The position numbers and the translations under genes are program-made. Positions 9,602-18,809 of a DNA stretch of 64,000 nucleotides are shown here, in pieces. The stretch is from the NCBI RefSeq assembly GCF_001428525.1, contig NZ_LMHW01000015.1, forward strand, positions 248,352-312,351, in the 5' to 3' direction. The DNA comes from Flavobacterium sp. Root186. Lineage in GTDB: Bacteria; Bacteroidota; Bacteroidia; Flavobacteriales; Flavobacteriaceae. Within the stretch, counting starts at the first letter, position 1. Each line of letters starts with the position of its first letter. The notes beneath the pieces were generated by a model. It worked only from the letters and a program-made list of their open reading frames with translations, did no database searches and was not told the origin of the DNA.

Positions 9602-10888
9602 ATGAATATTCAGGAAATTCATAACTTGTTTTTACAATGTAAATCTCTTTCAATTGATACTCGTAAAATTGAAAAAGGTTCTATGTTTTTTGCTATAAAA
9701 GGCGAGAATTTTGATGCAAATACCTTTGCTAAAGAAGCCCTTGATTTAGGAGCTTTATATGTTGTTATTGATAACGAATCTTATTTTATTGATGAGAGAA
9801 CGATCTTGGTAAATAATAGTTTAGAAACGCTTCAGGAACTTGCAAAATTCCATCGTACCTATTTGAAACTCCCTATTATTGCACTTACAGGAAGCAATGG
9901 AAAAACGACGACAAAAGAGTTAATAAATGTTGTTTTGTCTCAAAAGTTTAAAACCAAAGCTACTATTGGGAATTTAAATAATCATATTGGAGTTCCTTTA
10001 ACACTGCTTTCTTTTACAAAAGAAACAGAAATTGGAATTGTCGAGATGGGAGCAAATCACAAAAAGGAAATTGAATTTTTGTGTGAAATCGCGCAGCCTG
10101 ATTTTGGTTATATAACCAATTTTGGAAAAGCACATTTAGAAGGTTTTGGTGGTGTTCAGGGGGTTATTGAAGGAAAAAGCGAAATGTATCAATACCTGGC
10201 AAAAAACAATAAAACTGCTTTTGTTAATCTTGAAGATGCTATTCAAATTGAAAAATCAAATGGCATAAAATCTTTCACTTTTGGAATAAATAAGGAAAAC
10301 GCAGATCTAAAAATTAAAGACATAAAGGCAAATCCTTTCGTGGTTATTGACTATAATAATTTTACGGTTGAATCGCATTTAATTGGACTTTACAATGCTA
10401 ATAATATTAATGCGGCAGCGGCAATTGGAAGATATTTTAAAGTAGATGATGCTGCGATAAAACATGGCATAGAAAATTATATTCCGGAAAATAACAGATC
10501 TCAATTACTGAATAAAGGTTCTAATCAAATTATTTTGGATGCTTATAATGCAAACCCGAGCAGTATGGCAGTTGCAATCGCAAATTTTCTGCAATTGGAG
10601 AATCAAAATAAAATCATGATTCTGGGAGATATGTTTGAGTTAGGAGATGAAAGTCCGCAGGAACATAAGCTAATTGTAGATTCTTTAGTAAGTCAAAAAG
10701 AATCATTGTGTTACTTGATTGGAAAATCATTTTATGAAAATAAAATTTCGAGTGATACGATTAAATTTTTCGAAACTTTTGATGCTTTCGCTGATTATTT
10801 AAAAACTATTCAATTTAAAGACAATACTATTTTAATAAAAGGGTCGAGAGGAATGGCTCTCGAGAGAACTTTAGAATATATTTCGTAA
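9602..10888 (+). CDS. murF: UDP-N-acetylmuramoyl-tripeptide--D-alanyl-D-alanine ligase
   Basis: Last cytoplasmic amino-acid ligase of peptidoglycan precursor synthesis: ATP-dependent addition of D-Ala-D-Ala to UDP-MurNAc-tripeptide (428 aa, slightly shorter than E. coli MurF). The Mur ligase N-terminal domain carries LSIDTRKI. The ATP-binding P-loop is ALTGSNGKTTTKE at about residue 96. The central-domain motif IGIVEMGANHKKEIEFL and the C-terminal block LDAYNANPSSMAVAI...MILGDMFELGDES are all typical of MurF rather than MurC/D/E. It stands alone, 100 nt after gldJ behind the gldJ terminator, and ends at a shared bidirectional terminator. Confidence 0.95.
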   Translation: MNIQEIHNLFLQCKSLSIDTRKIEKGSMFFAIKGENFDANTFAKEALDLGALYVVIDNESYFIDERTILVNNSLETLQELAKFHRTYLKLPIIALTGSNGKTTTKELINVVLSQKFKTKATIGNLNNHIGVPLTLLSFTKETEIGIVEMGANHKKEIEFLCEIAQPDFGYITNFGKAHLEGFGGVQGVIEGKSEMYQYLAKNNKTAFVNLEDAIQIEKSNGIKSFTFGINKENADLKIKDIKANPFVVIDYNNFTVESHLIGLYNANNINAAAAIGRYFKVDDAAIKHGIENYIPENNRSQLLNKGSNQIILDAYNANPSSMAVAIANFLQLENQNKIMILGDMFELGDESPQEHKLIVDSLVSQKESLCYLIGKSFYENKISSDTIKFFETFDAFADYLKTIQFKDNTILIKGSRGMALERTLEYIS

Positions 10889-10889
10889 A

Positions 10890-10927
10890 TAAAAAAATGC
10901 CTTCTGCAACAGAAGGCATTTTTTTAT
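10890..10927. terminator. Bidirectional terminator between murF and the PUL regulator
   Basis: A-run, then AATGCCTTCTG, a two-base loop, CAGAAGGCATT and a T-run. The convergent genes murF (plus) and the regulator (minus) both end here, and the A- and T-tracts make it usable from both sides. Confidence 0.85.
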
Positions 10928-13794
10928 ATACTCATTAAAAAACCAATAAGGTTTTCCTTTTTATTTAATCCGAGTTTTTTTCTCAAACGATAGCGGGCTA
11001 ATTCTACTCCTCCGGTTGAAATATTCATAATTTCGGCAATTTCTTTGGTAGACATATTCATTAATAAATAAGTAGATAAATCGAGTTCGCGAGGAGAGAT
11101 TGTTGGATATTTTTCCTTTAAACGTTTTAAAAATTCAAAATGAACATTCTTAATGTGTTTTTCTAAATCTTTCCAGCTTTTATCTGTATTTACCTCTTTT
11201 ACAATACTTTTGTTTAGTTTACTGACTTGAAACTTAGTGGAATCGTCCAGTGCTTCGACATCAATTTCTTTCAATTTATGAATAATTCCGTTTAGGATTT
11301 TATTCTTCTTTACGACCTGCAATGAATTATTAACGAGTTCTTTATCCTTTGCTAAAATTTTAATTTGCAGTTTGTCGTTTTTTAATTTTTCGATTTCTTT
11401 TTCAAGATCATATTGTTCTTGTCTAATTCTTGATTCCTTTTCAAGATAAAGTCTTCGCTGCTCGATCGTTTCATAATATTTATTCTTTCTAATTTTCATT
11501 TTAATTCGACTAGAAATTACATAAATAGCAATGATTAAAACTATAAAATAAAGCATAAAAGCCAGAAAGTGTCTGTACCAAGGAGGAGAAACGGTAAATG
11601 AAATTGTGGATGGTTCAGATTGAACCCCATAGCTATTTCGCACTTTTACATTCATTACATAATCACCTTCACGAAGGTTTGTGTACTCTTTAATTGAAAT
11701 TGTTGACCAGTTACTCCATTTTTCGTCAAAAGGCTCTAATTGATAAGAAAACTGTACGTTTTCGAGGTTTTCATAGGTTGGAGATGAAAAAGTAAAACGA
11801 ACATGATTAGACGAATAAGGAATTCGTATGTTTTCGCTTTTATTTTGATTGTTTCCAAGGATTATTGTGTCGCCAGGAAATGAAAAACTGCGAACGAATG
11901 CTTTTGGCTTTGTTACAAAATTGTTTAAAAGTTCAGAATCGTAATGTGCTAAACCATCTGTTAATCCGATAAAAATATTTTTAGAATCAATCGTATTTAC
12001 CGAAAGATAATTAGTAACCAAGTTACCCGTTAGGTTAGAAAATGGTGCAACGATATTTTTATAACCATTGTTTTGTTTCATTAAAACCCCTAAAGACTCA
12101 TCATAGGCATACCAAAGATTTGATTGTGAATCTTCACTTAATGCATTTATAACCGGAATATTTTTAAAAAGACTGGTTAGTTTTTTGTCTTCATAAAATA
12201 TTTCCTGTTCCGAAGAATATTTATAAAAATGATTATTCGTTTGAAAATATATTTTACCGTCAATTTTTTGAAGGCTGCCTATGTTTTTAAACTGAGAAGT
12301 TAACCGGTCAATTTTTTTAATACTCGAGAACCTTGTCAGATCATTGCTTAAAGACATCTTATATATAGACTCATCTTTTTTAAGCCATAAATAAGACTGA
12401 TCAAGTTCAAAACTATTTGATGATTTATCAAATCCTGCAACTTGATTTTTAAATGAAAGCCCGTTTGCTGTTTTTTGAAAAACGGCAAATCCGTCATAAT
12501 TTGATCCAATGAAAAAGCCGGGGTGATTTGGAATTTTCTTAAACCCAAAATACCCTTTCGAATCTATAATATTAGTAACTCTTCCTCCTTTAATTATTAA
12601 AGCTCCTCTGTTGTTGGCACAAATTAGTTCATTGTCGACAACTTGAACGTTCCATGATTGGGCAGTTGTTCCTTCAACAAGTTTAAAAACGTCTTCCTTA
12701 AAATTGTTATTCCATGCATGATAAAACACACCCTGATTGGTTGCTACATATAAATTGCCCTGATGAACTACAGATGCATAAACAGTACTAATGTCATAAC
12801 TAAATCCAAAATAAGTAAAAGGAGAACTTTCGTTAACGAAAGTGATACCGTTATCTAGTCCAAGCCAAAGGTTATTTTTATTATCAATAAACGAAGTTAA
12901 AACCGTGTTGTTTTGCAGTCCTTTTTTTCTATTAATATGCTGAATGATTTTGCCATCAAAATCACAAATAGCAATTCCGTCCAAAACAGAATTCAAAACA
13001 ATAAATTTATTGTTTATGATAACGCCTCCCAGTGAATTATTTCTTTTTACAAAATTATTAGCTTCAGTATTCCATTGGGTTAAGGTGTTATTCTCGTAAA
13101 TAAACAATCCTTTTTCTAATGTAATAATTAAGATTTTGTTTTTACCTATTGAATACATAGCCCAAACCTCAGTATTATTTAAGCTGGTGGTGTTTGGCAG
13201 AGCATAGAGCTTCCCATTTTTATATTCTAAAATTCCTTTTTCTTCATCTTGGAAATAAAGCTTGTTGTTTACTACAAATGAGAATTGAAAGCGTTTTGGA
13301 GCTTTTAATATTGATAATTTTCCATTTTTAAAAATATATGCCCTGGCAAAAGATTGAAAAACAGTTTGATTATCTATGGAATGAATTTTCCATATAAAAT
13401 CAATGATTTTAATTTTAGTATTGTCAACCTTTTTCGAAAGTGAGGTGTATTGAAGTTTTCCTTTATTATCTGGCTGAAAATATCCAAATTCATTATAACC
13501 ACCTACATATATTTTTCCTGAGTTATCAATCTTCAAGCATCGTACAGAAGTTAGATTTGGCAGTGGATATTTTTTCCATGAAGAGCCGTCAAATTGTAAA
13601 AGGCCATTATTATTGGCAAAATATAAATTTCCATTCTTATCCTGATCAATATTCCAGTTTTGGGTTCCTCCTTTATATTCATTACGCTTGTAATTTCTTA
13701 CATCCGGCAATCCGATGTTTTTAACCTGCCCAAAAAAGGCAATTGTGAATAATGTAAAAAAAGTAATATAAAAATATGATATCGTTAATTTCAT
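10924..13794 (-). CDS. SusR-like membrane regulator: beta-propeller, Y_Y_Y domain and LuxR-type HTH
   Basis: A one-protein trans-envelope transcription regulator (956 aa). A signal-peptide-like N-terminus is followed by a long periplasmic region with two_component-regulator propeller repeats (about 30-630; motifs such as GLQNNTVLTSFIDNKNNLWLG), a Y_Y_Y domain (about 660-735), one membrane helix (FLAFMLYFIVLIIAIYVI), a coiled coil and a C-terminal LuxR-type helix-turn-helix (SPRELDLSTYLLMNMSTKEIAEIMN, about 895-950). There is no histidine kinase or receiver domain, unlike hybrid two-component PUL regulators. It is divergent from the SusC gene, so it most likely senses glucan fragments and activates this PUL. 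Substrate and operator are inferred. Confidence 0.85.
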   Translation of the reverse strand: MKLTISYFYITFFTLFTIAFFGQVKNIGLPDVRNYKRNEYKGGTQNWNIDQDKNGNLYFANNNGLLQFDGSSWKKYPLPNLTSVRCLKIDNSGKIYVGGYNEFGYFQPDNKGKLQYTSLSKKVDNTKIKIIDFIWKIHSIDNQTVFQSFARAYIFKNGKLSILKAPKRFQFSFVVNNKLYFQDEEKGILEYKNGKLYALPNTTSLNNTEVWAMYSIGKNKILIITLEKGLFIYENNTLTQWNTEANNFVKRNNSLGGVIINNKFIVLNSVLDGIAICDFDGKIIQHINRKKGLQNNTVLTSFIDNKNNLWLGLDNGITFVNESSPFTYFGFSYDISTVYASVVHQGNLYVATNQGVFYHAWNNNFKEDVFKLVEGTTAQSWNVQVVDNELICANNRGALIIKGGRVTNIIDSKGYFGFKKIPNHPGFFIGSNYDGFAVFQKTANGLSFKNQVAGFDKSSNSFELDQSYLWLKKDESIYKMSLSNDLTRFSSIKKIDRLTSQFKNIGSLQKIDGKIYFQTNNHFYKYSSEQEIFYEDKKLTSLFKNIPVINALSEDSQSNLWYAYDESLGVLMKQNNGYKNIVAPFSNLTGNLVTNYLSVNTIDSKNIFIGLTDGLAHYDSELLNNFVTKPKAFVRSFSFPGDTIILGNNQNKSENIRIPYSSNHVRFTFSSPTYENLENVQFSYQLEPFDEKWSNWSTISIKEYTNLREGDYVMNVKVRNSYGVQSEPSTISFTVSPPWYRHFLAFMLYFIVLIIAIYVISSRIKMKIRKNKYYETIEQRRLYLEKESRIRQEQYDLEKEIEKLKNDKLQIKILAKDKELVNNSLQVVKKNKILNGIIHKLKEIDVEALDDSTKFQVSKLNKSIVKEVNTDKSWKDLEKHIKNVHFEFLKRLKEKYPTISPRELDLSTYLLMNMSTKEIAEIMNISTGGVELARYRLRKKLGLNKKENLIGFLMSI

Positions 13795-14010
13795 TAATTA
13801 TTCGATTTAATTTGTTTTTAAGGTGCTAAGTTGTTTGTTTTAAGGTATTTATAAATGTTTTTTCTTTACTATCACGTTGTAGAAAAGCATTTCTTTCATA
13901 AAAATAAGCAATCTTATATAATTGTAGTGTTTATTTTTTCAATTAACATTTTCATAACATCTTATTTTTTGTTTTTAAATATCACTATATTAGATATTTA
14001 TAAAAAAAAT

Positions 14011-14060
14011 GATGTGTTTTTGTAATGTATAAAATTTTAGTTTGATGTGTTTTTGTAATG
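14011..14060 (+). promoter_or_regulatory. Direct-repeat operator candidate upstream of SusC
   Basis: The 17-mer GATGTGTTTTTGTAATG occurs exactly at 14011-14027 and again at 14044-14060, start to start 33 bp (about three helical turns). The second copy ends 11 bp before the probable -33 TTG. Exact repetition at this place suggests an activator binding two sites on one DNA face. That the divergent regulator binds it is inference. Confidence 0.6.
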
Positions 14061-14071
14061 AAATTTAAATG

Positions 14072-14100
14072 TTGATAGTAAAAAAATAACATTATTATTG
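14072..14100 (+). promoter_or_regulatory. Probable promoter of the SusC/SusD operon
   Basis: TTG at 14072-14074, an 18-bp spacer and TATTATTG at 14093-14100 (one mismatch to TAnnTTTG). Transcription would start near 14106, some 34 nt before the SusC ATG, which places the direct repeats at about -95 to -46. Confidence 0.5.
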
Positions 14101-14139
14101 CATCAAATTACTAATTAATTAACCAAAATTTTTAGAAAA

Positions 14140-17100
14140 ATGAAATTAACAAAATTACTTATTTTTTGTGTTTCGTCTTTATTATTCTCGGTTATAGCTG
14201 TGGCTCAGGATGTCACAGTAAATGGAATGATAAACGATGAAAGTGGAATGCCGGTTCCGGGCGCAACAGTTGTCCTAAAAGGTACAACAAAGTCGACCGC
14301 ATCAGATTTTGATGGGAAATTCCAAATACAAGTACCTTCAAACGGAGTTTTGACAGTTACTTTTATAGGATACACTACAGTAACTGAAGCTGTAAACGGA
14401 AGAACAAAAATTACAATTCAATTAAAACCAGAATCACAAACATTAAATGAGGTTGTGGTAGTTGGTTACGGTACTCAAAAGAAAGCAGTAGTTACAGGTG
14501 CAATTTCAAGTGTAAAAGCTGCAGATTTAGAGAAAGTACCAAATGGTAGAGTTGAACAGGCTTTACAAGGTCGTGTTGCGGGTGTAACAATCGCTTCCAG
14601 TTCAGGTCAGCCGGGTTCAGGATCTACAATCCGTGTACGTGGTATTACAACGTTTGGAGACGGTGGAAATAACCCACTTTGGGTTGTTGACGGTAACGTT
14701 GTTGATGCTGGTGGAATTGGTTACCTAAATCAATCAGACATCGAGTCTATCGAGGTGCTTAAAGATGCTGCTTCTGCTGCAATCTATGGTACACGTGCTG
14801 CAACAGGGGTTATTTTAGTTACTACTAAAAAAGGTAAGGCAGGTAAAATTACAGTAAACTATAATGGTTTTGCTGGTGTATCTTCTCCAGCAAAAAAATT
14901 AGATTTATTGAATGCTACAGAGTATGCTACAATAATGAACGAAAAATCAGTTGCTGATGGCGGAGGGATTCTTTACTCTAATCCAGCTGCATTTGGAAAA
15001 GGAACAAACTGGCAAGATGCTATTTTTAATGACAGTGCTTTCAGATACACACACGAATTAAGTATTAGTGGTGGTGGAGAATTTTCTACTTTCTATGCTT
15101 CATTTGGTATTCAGGATCAAGAAGGTATTGTTGCTACAGAAATTTCTAATTATACTAAAAAGAATTTCCGTTTAAACTCTACTCACAAGATTTCTAAATA
15201 TTTCACATTTGGACAAACTTTTGGTTATACAAGACAAAAGACTGTTGGAATTGGAAATACAAACAGTGAGTTTGGGGGGCCTTTAAGCTCTGCTATCAAC
15301 TTAGATCCATTAACTCCACTTGTAGTTACTGATCCAACTGTTGCAAATTCAGCTCCATATTCTACAAACCCTGTAGTTCGTGATGCTAACGGAAATCCTT
15401 ATGGAATTTCAAGTGTAGTTGGTCAAGAGATGACAAACCCACTTGGATACATCCAAACAAGATTAGGAAGATATGGATGGTCTGATGATTTCGTTGGAAA
15501 TGCTTATTTAGAAGCTGCTATTACTCCACATTTAAAAGTTAGATCTACACTTGGTGGTAAACTTTCTTATTGGGGAGACCAAGGATTTACTCCTGTATAC
15601 TTCTTAAGTTCAAACGTGAATGTTCTTAAAAACAGTTATTATCAAAATAACAATAAATCATTCAACTGGAATATTGAAAACGTTCTTACTTACTCTAACA
15701 AATTTGGAGATCATAACTTAAGCGTTTTAGCTGGACAAGGATCTTATGTTGATAATATTGGTGGATATGTTGGAGCTACAATGTTTGGTTTACCTGTTAC
15801 AAGCTATAAAGATGCATCTTTCAAATTTGATATCCCACAAGCTGACAGAAACAGTGCTACAGATGATTTTATTCAACACAAAGTAACCTCTTTATTTGGT
15901 CGTATAAACTACGATTATATGGAGAAATATCTTTTTACCGGAGTTATTCGTCGTGATGGATCTACTCGTTTTGGAGAAAATCATAAATTTGGAGTTTTCC
16001 CATCATTCTCTTTAGGATGGGTTGTTTCAAAAGAAGGTTTCTGGAAAGAAAATAATGCTGTAAATTCATTAAAACTTAGAGGAGGTTATGGAATTGTAGG
16101 TAATGACCAGGTTGCTGATTTTAGATATATTTCATTAGTATCTGGAGGTTATAACTATTCTTTTGGAAATGCTGGTTCAATCACAACAGGTTATGCTAAC
16201 GTAACTCTTGATAACCCTGATTTGAAATGGGAAGAGACTTCTCAGGCAAGTATTGGTCTTGATGCAAGAGTATTTAATGATTTCACAGTAACATTAGATT
16301 TCTACAAAAAGAAAACAACAGGTATCTTAAGACCAGTTGTAATTCCTGGATATGTTGGAGTTGCTGAGCAGCCATGGGCTAACGTTGCTGATATGAACAA
16401 CAGCGGTATTGAATTTGAATTAGGTTGGAAGAAAAAACTTGGTGATTTTAATTTAGGTGTTAACGGAAACGTGGCTTACTTGAAAAATGAAATTACTTAC
16501 GTAGGAAAAGATAATGACTTTATTATTGGAGATGCTTCTTTCCAATCTATGGGACCTGTTACAAGAACTCAAGTTGGTCATTCATACAATGAATTCTATG
16601 GATACAAAACTGCAGGTATTTTCCAAAACCAAGCAGAGATTAACGCTTATAAAAATGGTGCGGGTGGTTTAATCCAGCCAAATGCAAAACCAGGGGATTT
16701 CCGTTGGGTTGATAACAATGGTGACGGATCTATTTCTGATGCAGATAAACAATTCTTAGGAACAAGTATTCCTAAATACACTTTCGGTTTAACATTAAAC
16801 TTAGATTACAAAGGATTTGATTTTATGACATTCGTTCAAGGTGCTGCTGGAAGCAAAATCTTCCAAGGATTACGCAGATTAGATATCTTGAATGCTAACT
16901 ATCAAACAGAAGCATTAGGTCGTTGGACAGGAGAAGGAACTTCAAATGATTACCCAAGACTTGCTAATAATGATGGTAATGGTAACTTCAGCAAAATGTC
17001 TGATTTTTATTTAGAAAGCGGTGATTATGCTCGTTTGAAAATAGTTCAGGTAGGATATACTCTTCCAGTTGATCTTTCTTCTAAAATTGGAGCAGACAGA

Positions 17101-17250
17101 ATTCGTTTCTATTTAACAGGTGAGAACTTATACACTATTACAAAATATACAGGATATGATCCAGAAATTGGAGGTCAGGTATTTGGTGTAGATAGAGGTG
17201 TTTATCCACAAGCAAGAACTTTTATGCTTGGAGCGAACGTACAATTTTAA
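14140..17250 (+). CDS. SusC/RagA-family TonB-dependent outer membrane transporter
   Basis: Energised outer-membrane porter for oligosaccharides captured by SusD (1036 aa). Signal peptide (about 1-22), carboxypeptidase-D-regulatory-like domain (about 25-105, MINDESGMPVPGATVVLKGT), the SusC signature LNEVVVVGYGTQKK at about 107, plug domain with GVILVTTKKGKAGKITVNY at about 225, then a 22-strand-type barrel ending in an aromatic terminal strand (RTFMLGANVQF). It is the first gene of the PUL and is followed 10 nt later by SusD. Expected substrate: beta-glucan oligosaccharides, judged from the downstream hydrolases and not from this sequence itself. Confidence 0.95.
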   Translation: MKLTKLLIFCVSSLLFSVIAVAQDVTVNGMINDESGMPVPGATVVLKGTTKSTASDFDGKFQIQVPSNGVLTVTFIGYTTVTEAVNGRTKITIQLKPESQTLNEVVVVGYGTQKKAVVTGAISSVKAADLEKVPNGRVEQALQGRVAGVTIASSSGQPGSGSTIRVRGITTFGDGGNNPLWVVDGNVVDAGGIGYLNQSDIESIEVLKDAASAAIYGTRAATGVILVTTKKGKAGKITVNYNGFAGVSSPAKKLDLLNATEYATIMNEKSVADGGGILYSNPAAFGKGTNWQDAIFNDSAFRYTHELSISGGGEFSTFYASFGIQDQEGIVATEISNYTKKNFRLNSTHKISKYFTFGQTFGYTRQKTVGIGNTNSEFGGPLSSAINLDPLTPLVVTDPTVANSAPYSTNPVVRDANGNPYGISSVVGQEMTNPLGYIQTRLGRYGWSDDFVGNAYLEAAITPHLKVRSTLGGKLSYWGDQGFTPVYFLSSNVNVLKNSYYQNNNKSFNWNIENVLTYSNKFGDHNLSVLAGQGSYVDNIGGYVGATMFGLPVTSYKDASFKFDIPQADRNSATDDFIQHKVTSLFGRINYDYMEKYLFTGVIRRDGSTRFGENHKFGVFPSFSLGWVVSKEGFWKENNAVNSLKLRGGYGIVGNDQVADFRYISLVSGGYNYSFGNAGSITTGYANVTLDNPDLKWEETSQASIGLDARVFNDFTVTLDFYKKKTTGILRPVVIPGYVGVAEQPWANVADMNNSGIEFELGWKKKLGDFNLGVNGNVAYLKNEITYVGKDNDFIIGDASFQSMGPVTRTQVGHSYNEFYGYKTAGIFQNQAEINAYKNGAGGLIQPNAKPGDFRWVDNNGDGSISDADKQFLGTSIPKYTFGLTLNLDYKGFDFMTFVQGAAGSKIFQGLRRLDILNANYQTEALGRWTGEGTSNDYPRLANNDGNGNFSKMSDFYLESGDYARLKIVQVGYTLPVDLSSKIGADRIRFYLTGENLYTITKYTGYDPEIGGQVFGVDRGVYPQARTFMLGANVQF

Positions 17251-17260
17251 TAATTAAAGA

Positions 17261-18775
17261 ATGATGAAAAATAAATTTAAATATATATACGCTGTTGTAG
17301 CTTTGGCAGCTTTAGCAGGATCTTGTTCAGAAGATTTCGTGAGCGTTGACCCAAAGGGATCTTTCCTATCAACTAGTTACTACAAAGACGAACAGCAAGC
17401 TACTGCTGCTCTTGTTGGGGTTTACGATCCATTAAGAAAAAATACTGGAGGTTTTGAAAACTTGGTTGCTATGCTAAATGCCGGTTCAGATGATTTCTAT
17501 GCTGGTGGTGGTGGAGCTTCAGATGGTCAGGGAATTCAAAATTTTTCAACTCACTCATTAACTTCATTAATTATTCCTGGAAGTTTCTGGAATGATCATT
17601 ATCAAGGTGTTTACAGAGCAAACGTTTTGTTATCAAAAATGTCTGGAGTTAATATGTCAGATGCATTAAAAGTTAGATTCACAGGTGAAGCTAAAGCTTT
17701 AAGAGCATTATACTATTTCAATTTAGTTAGAATGTTTAAGAATATTCCATTAATCTTGGAACCGCTTACAACATCAACTATGTTAAATGTTGAGCAATCA
17801 GCTCCAACTGCTGTTTATGCTCAAATTGAAAAAGATTTAGTGGAAGCTATTCCAGCTTTACCTACTAGTGTAGATGCTGCTACAGGATCAGGTCGTTTAA
17901 CAAGAGGAGCTGCTCAGGCATTACTTGGAAAAGTTTATTTATATGATGGGAAAAATGCAGAAGCTGCTGCAATTCTTGCTCAAGTAAATGGTACACCAGG
18001 ACAAGCTAACCAATATGGAAATAAATTACTTGCTAAGTTTAGTGATTTATGGGTTGTAGCTAACAAATTTAATTCAGAATCACTTCTTGAAGTATCTCAT
18101 ACTAGTGCTGGAAACTCTGATTGGGGATTCTGGGGGTCTGGAAGAGACGAAGGAAACTCATTAAACGTAATGGTTGGACCTAGAGGTTATTCTAGACCAG
18201 CAAATTCTAATGCAGCAGACCTTCCTTCTGGATGGAGTTTTAGTGTTCCAACACAAAAACTATACGATGCAATGAAAACTGATCCTAGATTTGACGCAAC
18301 TATTTTTGACTTAAAAGCATTAAAAGCTGCTGGTAAAGCGGATTATATTCCAGGTTACCAAGACACAGGTTATTTCTTGAACAAATTTTTACCAAGAAAA
18401 ACTGACGTTCGTACGGGTGGTGGAGCTGCTGAGTTGAACTACAAACAAAACTCTTATGTTATCAGATTAGCAGATACTTATTTATTAGAAGCTGAAGCAT
18501 TAGGTGCTACAGGTGCTAGAGCACAAGCTTTACTTGATGCAGTAAGAGCGAGAGTTGGCCTTGCTTCAATTCCGGTAACATTAGCTGCTATCAAAAATGA
18601 AAGAAGAATGGAGCTTGCAGGTGAAGGACACAGATTCTTCGACTTAGTAAGATGGGGTGATGCTGCTACTGCTTTATCTGACAGAGGATTCAATGCTGGG
18701 ACAGATGAAATTTTCCCAATTCCTTACGTAGAATTAACAGGGACTAAATTAAAACAAAACCCTAACTACGAATAA
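17261..18775 (+). CDS. SusD/RagB-family surface nutrient-binding lipoprotein
   Basis: Lid and glycan-binding partner of the SusC porter (504 aa). Lipoprotein signal peptide with lipobox ALAGSC followed by acidic residues (SED), consistent with surface export. Typical SusD blocks: FLSTSYYKDEQQATAALVGVYDPL near the N-terminus, the TPR-like LKVRFTGEAKALRALYYFNLVRMFKNIPL, and the C-terminal IKNERRMELAGEGHRFFDLVRWGDA. It ends with LKQNPNYE, normal for the family. It starts 10 nt after SusC with tandem ATGs. Ligand specificity is inferred from context. Confidence 0.95.
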   Translation: MMKNKFKYIYAVVALAALAGSCSEDFVSVDPKGSFLSTSYYKDEQQATAALVGVYDPLRKNTGGFENLVAMLNAGSDDFYAGGGGASDGQGIQNFSTHSLTSLIIPGSFWNDHYQGVYRANVLLSKMSGVNMSDALKVRFTGEAKALRALYYFNLVRMFKNIPLILEPLTTSTMLNVEQSAPTAVYAQIEKDLVEAIPALPTSVDAATGSGRLTRGAAQALLGKVYLYDGKNAEAAAILAQVNGTPGQANQYGNKLLAKFSDLWVVANKFNSESLLEVSHTSAGNSDWGFWGSGRDEGNSLNVMVGPRGYSRPANSNAADLPSGWSFSVPTQKLYDAMKTDPRFDATIFDLKALKAAGKADYIPGYQDTGYFLNKFLPRKTDVRTGGGAAELNYKQNSYVIRLADTYLLEAEALGATGARAQALLDAVRARVGLASIPVTLAAIKNERRMELAGEGHRFFDLVRWGDAATALSDRGFNAGTDEIFPIPYVELTGTKLKQNPNYE

Positions 18776-18809
18776 CAAAAAAACTATCTAACCAAAAACC
18801 AAAAAGAAA

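Larger units (their letters stand above)
13795..14139. other. AT-rich divergent regulatory region of the PUL
   Basis: A 345-nt gap without a gene between the membrane regulator (minus) and the SusC gene (plus). Besides the direct repeat and the promoter-like pair listed separately it is very AT-rich. No ORF or structured RNA was recognised. Confidence 0.6.
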
